DNA of 64,000 nt from NCBI GenBank assembly GCA_958367245.1, contig CATXEA010000003.1:124001-188000 (forward strand), given 5' to 3'. The notes beneath the pieces were generated by a model. The model was given only the letters and a program-made list of their open reading frames with translations, was not told the DNA's origin and made no database searches. This document shows positions 59,835 through 64,000 of this stretch, one piece after another (within the stretch, counting starts at the first letter, position 1; each line of letters begins with the position of its first letter). The position numbers and the translations under genes are program-made. The DNA is from an uncultured Blautia sp. (GTDB lineage: Bacteria; Bacillota; Clostridia; Lachnospirales; Lachnospiraceae).

Positions 59835-61394
59835 ATGAAAAAAAGAATGGGATTGTTGAAAGGGGCAGGCGTAGGAATTGGCATTCTATGTGTTGTTTTG
59901 ACAGGATGTCAGAAAACACCGGAAGAAAGTGCAGTTGTCAGTAAAGCGGAAGGACTAAGTGCAAGTGCCATTGCCGAACCATTGAAGGAAGGGGAAACGA
60001 GAGAAACAGATATTCCGGCACATTGGAAAATGGAGGAGTTACGAAACAAAGACAGAATGTTAATCTGTGCAGATTTGGATATGGAAGAAAAGCAGTTGGG
60101 AAATCTGCCGGTTATTGAAATGAAAAATCATATACTTACGAAGGAAGAACTGAAATCATTGGTAGAATATTTTACCGGGGGAGAAAAACTATATGAGCGT
60201 CAGCCATATACAAAAGATAATTATGAAGAAGTTATTTCCAGAATTGATAATCGAGAAGGGATTTATGCAGCGTCTTATCTTTGGATGAATCAATTGAAGA
60301 TTAAGCAGAGTGCAGAAGCAGGAATGGCTTTCGCACCCGAGAAGCCGGTCAAGCAGGAGAAGACAGAAATAGACTTTACGACCAGATTTGTGGATGAGGG
60401 ATTTGAAAAATCGTTTACGTCCCAGCTTGCACTGGAAGGTTTTGATTTATATGAAAACAGAGATGAAAAGGTCTGGTTTGAGGCGGATGTAGGCGGAACA
60501 GGTACTGACAGAAAAGCGCAGATAAAAGCCGAAACCTATGACTCGGAAGTTGGAAACAGCAGTTCATTCAGTTGGATGACCGGATTGGAGAGCTTTTCTT
60601 ATGAAGAGTTTAACAGTAACAGGATTTTTTTTGAATATCAACAGGAAAATCCCTTTACTCCTCAAATGCTGGAACGAATGAAATTGTTTGAAGAATGTTT
60701 CACAAAAAGTACCTTTGATAAAACTGCAGGAAAAGAGCAGGCAGAACAGGTGTTGAAAGATCTGGAAATAGAGGATATGAGTCTTGCCTCGGACGAACAG
60801 ACTTTATGGTTTCCTCAGGACAGCTATACGGAAGGGACAGAAGGAATAGGGAGTTCCTATGATTTGTGGTGGATGGCGGATCCGGCAGATGCAGAGTGCG
60901 GTTATCGTTATATATTTTCCAGAGAAATTGGCGGCTTGAATGTAATAGATGGGGATACGGCAGTGATTGAAGAAACAGAGGAAATGTATTCACCGCCATT
61001 TCCGGTAGAAACAATTACAATCACCGTAACCGAAAGCGGTGTAAAGTCATTTGTCTGGAAAGGAATGTCAGAAGAAGTCAGAATTATCACAGAGAATACG
61101 AATTTGCTTCCGTTTAAGAAGATACAGGAACGTCTGGCAGATCAGATATTCTACTGGTATACAGGAACCACGGCAGGACAGCCGGAGGACGACCCGACAC
61201 AGTTCCAGTATCGCGTGATAGAAGCAGATATGGGATACACGTATATAACTGCATATGAAAATCCGGAACATGCATGGCTTGTACCGGCATGGTCTTTTAT
61301 GGCAATAGAAGGTATGGGAGGAAAAGAGATGCAGTATCTTTCATACCTGATAGAGGCAATGGAAGGGCGTGCGATTACCGGGGGTGATGGCTGA
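59835..61394 (+). CDS. large lipoprotein of an ABC transporter operon
   Basis: The 519-residue protein has a lipoprotein signal (MKKRMGLLKGAGVGIGILCV, lipobox VLTGC) and would be anchored to the outer face of the membrane. The remaining sequence is acidic and mixed alpha/beta, with no domain I recognise. It heads an operon with two permeases and an ATPase, so it may be an extracytoplasmic sensor or immunity/partner component, as in peptide-sensing transporters. The ATG at 59835 follows GGGGTG. Its stop overlaps the next start (TGATG). Confidence 0.7.
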   Translation: MKKRMGLLKGAGVGIGILCVVLTGCQKTPEESAVVSKAEGLSASAIAEPLKEGETRETDIPAHWKMEELRNKDRMLICADLDMEEKQLGNLPVIEMKNHILTKEELKSLVEYFTGGEKLYERQPYTKDNYEEVISRIDNREGIYAASYLWMNQLKIKQSAEAGMAFAPEKPVKQEKTEIDFTTRFVDEGFEKSFTSQLALEGFDLYENRDEKVWFEADVGGTGTDRKAQIKAETYDSEVGNSSSFSWMTGLESFSYEEFNSNRIFFEYQQENPFTPQMLERMKLFEECFTKSTFDKTAGKEQAEQVLKDLEIEDMSLASDEQTLWFPQDSYTEGTEGIGSSYDLWWMADPADAECGYRYIFSREIGGLNVIDGDTAVIEETEEMYSPPFPVETITITVTESGVKSFVWKGMSEEVRIITENTNLLPFKKIQERLADQIFYWYTGTTAGQPEDDPTQFQYRVIEADMGYTYITAYENPEHAWLVPAWSFMAIEGMGGKEMQYLSYLIEAMEGRAITGGDG

Positions 61395-62131
61395 TGAATG
61401 AGGTAAAAAGAATCGCCTGTAATGGTTTTTTCTGGTTGGGCTTTCTGTTGCTTACAGTATTGCTTTTGGCAGGAGGAGCGCCTTATATGGAAACTTTGAG
61501 AAGAACACAATATTGTGTAGAGGGAATCGGATGGGTGGAGGCATTCAGGTATTGTACGATAAACGAAAATGGACTGCTGTTTATACCAATCTGTGTGCCG
61601 ATTGCAGCGGGAGCGTGTGCAGAAACAGAATTGCGGAGCAGATATGTATTATTTTACTGCAGCCGGACAGGGAAGAAACGATATTATATGAAAAAAATAT
61701 TGGAAAGCGCTTTGTCCGGCGGCTTGATGGTATGTTTTGCAGAAATGCTTGTATTGTTCGTTGTTTATGTTGGACTGAATGATATTGCTTCACAGACAAA
61801 AGGGATTCAAATAGAAGTTATTGCGGCAATGCTCCTGCTGAGTCTGATACGGGGATTCTTAAATGGTGTTTTATGGTCTCTTACAGGGAGCACTGCTGCT
61901 GTACTGACGAAGAACAGGTATCTTGCTTATGCGATGCCGTTTGTTTTGTATTATGTATTAGATTTGTTTCAATCCAGATATTATCGGGAATTGTATTTCC
62001 TGAGTCCGAGACATTGGGCGGCGCCGGTTCATTATGGGAATTTATTTTGTATTACAGTGTTATCGGGATTATGCATTGTCTGTGCGTTCGGTTTTGTGCT
62101 GGCGGTAAAAAGGAGGATGGAGTATGCGTGA
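61394..62131 (+). CDS. ABC-2-like transporter permease subunit 1
   Basis: The 245-residue membrane protein has about six hydrophobic segments: FFWLGFLLLTVLLLAGG (near 11-27), CVPIAAGACAETEL, GGLMVCFAEMLVLFVVYV, ALIRG-like IAAMLLLSLIRGFLNGV, YAMPFVLYYVLDLF and ITVLSGLCIVCAFGFVL. Its layout resembles ABC-2 type permeases of bacteriocin or antibiotic resistance transporters. It overlaps both neighbours by a few bases and is therefore translationally coupled. Confidence 0.7.
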   Translation: MNEVKRIACNGFFWLGFLLLTVLLLAGGAPYMETLRRTQYCVEGIGWVEAFRYCTINENGLLFIPICVPIAAGACAETELRSRYVLFYCSRTGKKRYYMKKILESALSGGLMVCFAEMLVLFVVYVGLNDIASQTKGIQIEVIAAMLLLSLIRGFLNGVLWSLTGSTAAVLTKNRYLAYAMPFVLYYVLDLFQSRYYRELYFLSPRHWAAPVHYGNLFCITVLSGLCIVCAFGFVLAVKRRMEYA

Positions 62132-63017
62132 TATCAGACAGATATTTCAGCTTGCGGGACAGAATTTTTCAGGATGGAAGAGAAATTCCCGTATGGTAAT
62201 TATATTTTTGCTGTCATTTGTGCTTTGTCTTTTGCTATCTGACGAAATACTTTCATATTCCCGACAATATGAGACGCCCCTTCAGATACTGGAACCATTT
62301 ATCTGGACATACGGAGATGCTTCATCGGTAATGATGTCATCGCTTTTACTTATTTTATTATTTGCGGATATACCGTTTGTAAATCAGGAGGTTCCATATC
62401 GATTGATTCGAACGAAGCGAAGCGTCTGGCTGGCAGGACAGATTGTATATGTGATTGCTGCTACGACGCTGTATAATTTATTCTTATTGGTTATGCAGAT
62501 AGTGTTAGCAGCGAAATTTGCATTTCCGGGTAATGTATGGAGTAAGACGGCTGCATTGCTTGGATATGGCGGTGCGTCAAAAGGCATTGTTCCGGTGTCT
62601 GTTAAGACAATGGAGAGTATGCTGCCCTATGAATGCGCCTTGCAGGTCTTTGTGCTGATGCTTTGTTATTCATTGTTTATTGCAGCGGTCATGTTGTACC
62701 TGAATCTTATGATTGGAAATGCAGCAGGAGTGATCGGAGTTTTTGCAGTTAATTTATATGGATTTCTGTTGAATCCGAATTTATTTCAAAAGCTGTTCCA
62801 TATGACGGAAAATCAATTGTATCGGGCAAATGTTCTGTGTGGTTGGCTGTCGCCGTTGAATCATGCTACATTTTCAATGCATAATTTTGGATACGATTAT
62901 CTTCCTCAGATTGGCATGAGTATAGGCATATTTCTGGCAGCTGTTATTTTGCTGATTGTGGTGTCAGGTGTGAAAATGCGGACGTATAATTTTGTATTTA
63001 TTCAAATGGACGAATGA
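62124..63017 (+). CDS. ABC-2-like transporter permease subunit 2
   Basis: The 297-residue protein has about six to seven transmembrane segments (near 24-42, 68-86, 100-125, 170-195, 200-222 and 265-288). It starts inside the last 8 bases of subunit 1. It probably forms the membrane pore with that protein. The substrate is unknown; it may be a peptide or drug exporter. Confidence 0.7.
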   Translation: MRDIRQIFQLAGQNFSGWKRNSRMVIIFLLSFVLCLLLSDEILSYSRQYETPLQILEPFIWTYGDASSVMMSSLLLILLFADIPFVNQEVPYRLIRTKRSVWLAGQIVYVIAATTLYNLFLLVMQIVLAAKFAFPGNVWSKTAALLGYGGASKGIVPVSVKTMESMLPYECALQVFVLMLCYSLFIAAVMLYLNLMIGNAAGVIGVFAVNLYGFLLNPNLFQKLFHMTENQLYRANVLCGWLSPLNHATFSMHNFGYDYLPQIGMSIGIFLAAVILLIVVSGVKMRTYNFVFIQMDE

Positions 63018-63037
63018 GAAAAGAGGTGGAAGCAAAA

Positions 63038-63679
63038 ATGACGGAAGCGGTAAAGCTTGTTAAAGTGTCAAAATCCTTTGGGAAAGAACGTGTATTAAAA
63101 GAGATTTCCCATTCCTTTGAAACGGGAAAAATTCATGGAATCGTGGGTTTTAATGGTTCAGGCAAGACGGTTATGTTTAAATGTATCTGCGGTTTTTTGA
63201 AACCGGACAGTGGATATGTAAAGGTGCAGGGCAAACAAATAGGAAAAGAGGTTGATTTTCCGAAATCTCTTGGGATGATTATTGAATCCCCGGGATTTTT
63301 ACCTCACTTGAGCGGATATGTTAACCTGAAACGGCTGGCGAATTTGCAAAAAATTATTGGGAAAGAGGAAGTGATGGATGCCATTACGCGTGTAGGACTG
63401 GATCCCTGTTCAAAGAAAAAAGTGGGGCAGTATTCACTCGGCATGAGAGAACGTCTGGGGATTGCACAGGCAATTATGGAAAATCAGGAACTTCTGATAT
63501 TGGATGAACCTTTTAATGGCTTGGACAAACGGGGAGTGACAGATGTATGCAGATTGTTTGAGGAACTGCGGGAACAGGGAAAGACGATTCTGTTAGCTGC
63601 TCATAATATGCCGGATATGGAGGGATTTTGCGATACGATCTGCGAAATGGATGCAGGAGTTCTGACACAGGTAAAATAG
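63038..63679 (+). CDS. ABC transporter ATP-binding protein
   Basis: The 213-residue nucleotide-binding subunit has Walker A GIVGFNGSGKTVMF (37-44 loop), a Q-loop equivalent around GMIIESPGFLP, the signature YSLGMRERLGIAQAI, Walker B LLILDEPFNGLD and the H-loop LLAAHNMPD. It powers the two permeases before it. The ATG at 63038 lies 10 bases after GAGGTGG; a further in-frame ATG at 63014 overlaps the previous stop but has no site. Confidence 0.9.
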   Translation: MTEAVKLVKVSKSFGKERVLKEISHSFETGKIHGIVGFNGSGKTVMFKCICGFLKPDSGYVKVQGKQIGKEVDFPKSLGMIIESPGFLPHLSGYVNLKRLANLQKIIGKEEVMDAITRVGLDPCSKKKVGQYSLGMRERLGIAQAIMENQELLILDEPFNGLDKRGVTDVCRLFEELREQGKTILLAAHNMPDMEGFCDTICEMDAGVLTQVK

Positions 63680-63715
63680 CTTACTTCGGAATTTGTGATA
63701 TAGAACAGGTCAAAA

Positions 63716-63744
63716 TTGTCAAAATACAGCGACACTGCTATAAT
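63716..63744 (+). promoter_or_regulatory. response regulator promoter with shared box
   Basis: TTGTCA (63716-63721), 17 bases, perfect TATAAT (63739-63744). TGTCAAAATACAG (63717-63729) overlaps the -35 and matches the box at 59805-59817 in 12 of 13 positions. Confidence 0.65.
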
Positions 63745-63799
63745 TGAGATGGTTGTGAAATGACATATCTTTATTTATAAACAGACAGGAATGAAAAAT

Positions 63800-64000
63800 A
63801 TGATTAATATTGCTGTATGTGAAGATGATATCTTCCTTGGCGGACAGATTGAGACAGCGCTGTGCAGACATGCAGAAGCAGAAGGAGTGGCAATTCAGAC
63901 AGAGGTTATGACATCTGCGGAACAGTGCCTGAGGTATATCAGGGAAAGTAATATGGTAGATTTGCTGTTTCTGGATATTGAGCTTGGGGCGATGAGTGGA
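63800..64000 (+). CDS. response regulator, LytTR/AgrA-like (partial, runs off the window)
   Basis: The 67 visible residues form the start of a receiver domain: INIAVCEDD with the acidic pair (D9, D10) and LLFLDIELGAMSG with the phospho-acceptor D59. The CEDD start and DIEL motif resemble LytTR-type regulators of peptide-sensing systems. Its output domain is beyond the edge. The ATG at 63800 fits a ribosome site AGACAGGA; 63791 is another possible start. It may control the upstream ABC operon, with which it shares a DNA box. Confidence 0.75.
   Translation, partial: MINIAVCEDDIFLGGQIETALCRHAEAEGVAIQTEVMTSAEQCLRYIRESNMVDLLFLDIELGAMSG

Noticed and set aside
1..64000. CRISPR array, rRNA or tRNA genes
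   Set aside because: No regularly spaced repeats and no recognisable tRNA or rRNA sequence were seen; the lysS integration site is protein-coding, not a tRNA gene.

Overview
The window looks like a chromosome segment of a Gram-positive anaerobic gut Clostridia, most likely a member of the Lachnospiraceae (Blautia-like). The reasons are the moderate GC content, strong AGGAGG ribosome sites, the meso-diaminopimelate dehydrogenase, a lysyl-tRNA synthetase with a C-terminal tRNA-binding domain, a Hanks-type kinase fused to leucine-rich repeats, and a Tn916-type integrase. The genus is inference.

Layout. 1-5300: ddh, two secreted NlpC/P60 cell-wall hydrolases with WalR-like boxes, and a cobalamin riboswitch ahead of a small cysteine-rich metal-binding protein. 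5382-8652: a MATE exporter on the minus strand whose leader is interrupted by a 1.87 kb insertion sequence. 8726-13778: a minus-strand operon (MarR regulator, FUSC-type exporter, DUF5107/TPR protein, M32 carboxypeptidase) with a clear promoter and operator. 13936-18823: an RNA methyltransferase, a PatB-type C-S lyase/aminotransferase, and a minus-strand pair (DUF819 membrane protein, transglutaminase). 19126-33753: a long plus-strand run of housekeeping genes (acyl-ACP thioesterase, oxidoreductase, cvfB-like, dnaE, pfkA, trkH, trkA, rRNA methyltransferase, nfeD, SPFH protein, argF, birA, DUF6145, dus). 33759-39152: a kinase-LRR receptor, a small HTH-like protein and a large secreted protein with BspA-type LRRs. 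39241-41997: greA-lysS.

From about 41513 to 56739 lies a 15.2 kb integrative mobilizable element inserted inside the coding sequence of lysS. It carries integrase, excisionase, MobV-like relaxase with a hairpin-rich putative oriT, primase and VapE-like helicase. It also carries a nested defence cassette: m5C methyltransferase, OLD nuclease plus UvrD helicase (a Gabija-like pair), Sau3AI/MutH-like endonuclease and Vsr. The element imports a replacement 3' end for lysS, so the gene stays full length but is chimeric. The original 3' end is left as an orphan at 56692-57180.

Beyond the element (57240-64000) lie gene remnants, an AbiE-like regulator/nucleotidyltransferase pair, and an operon of a lipoprotein, two permeases and an ATPase, followed by the start of a response regulator. 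The lipoprotein operon and the response regulator share a TGWCAAAATACAG-type upstream motif.
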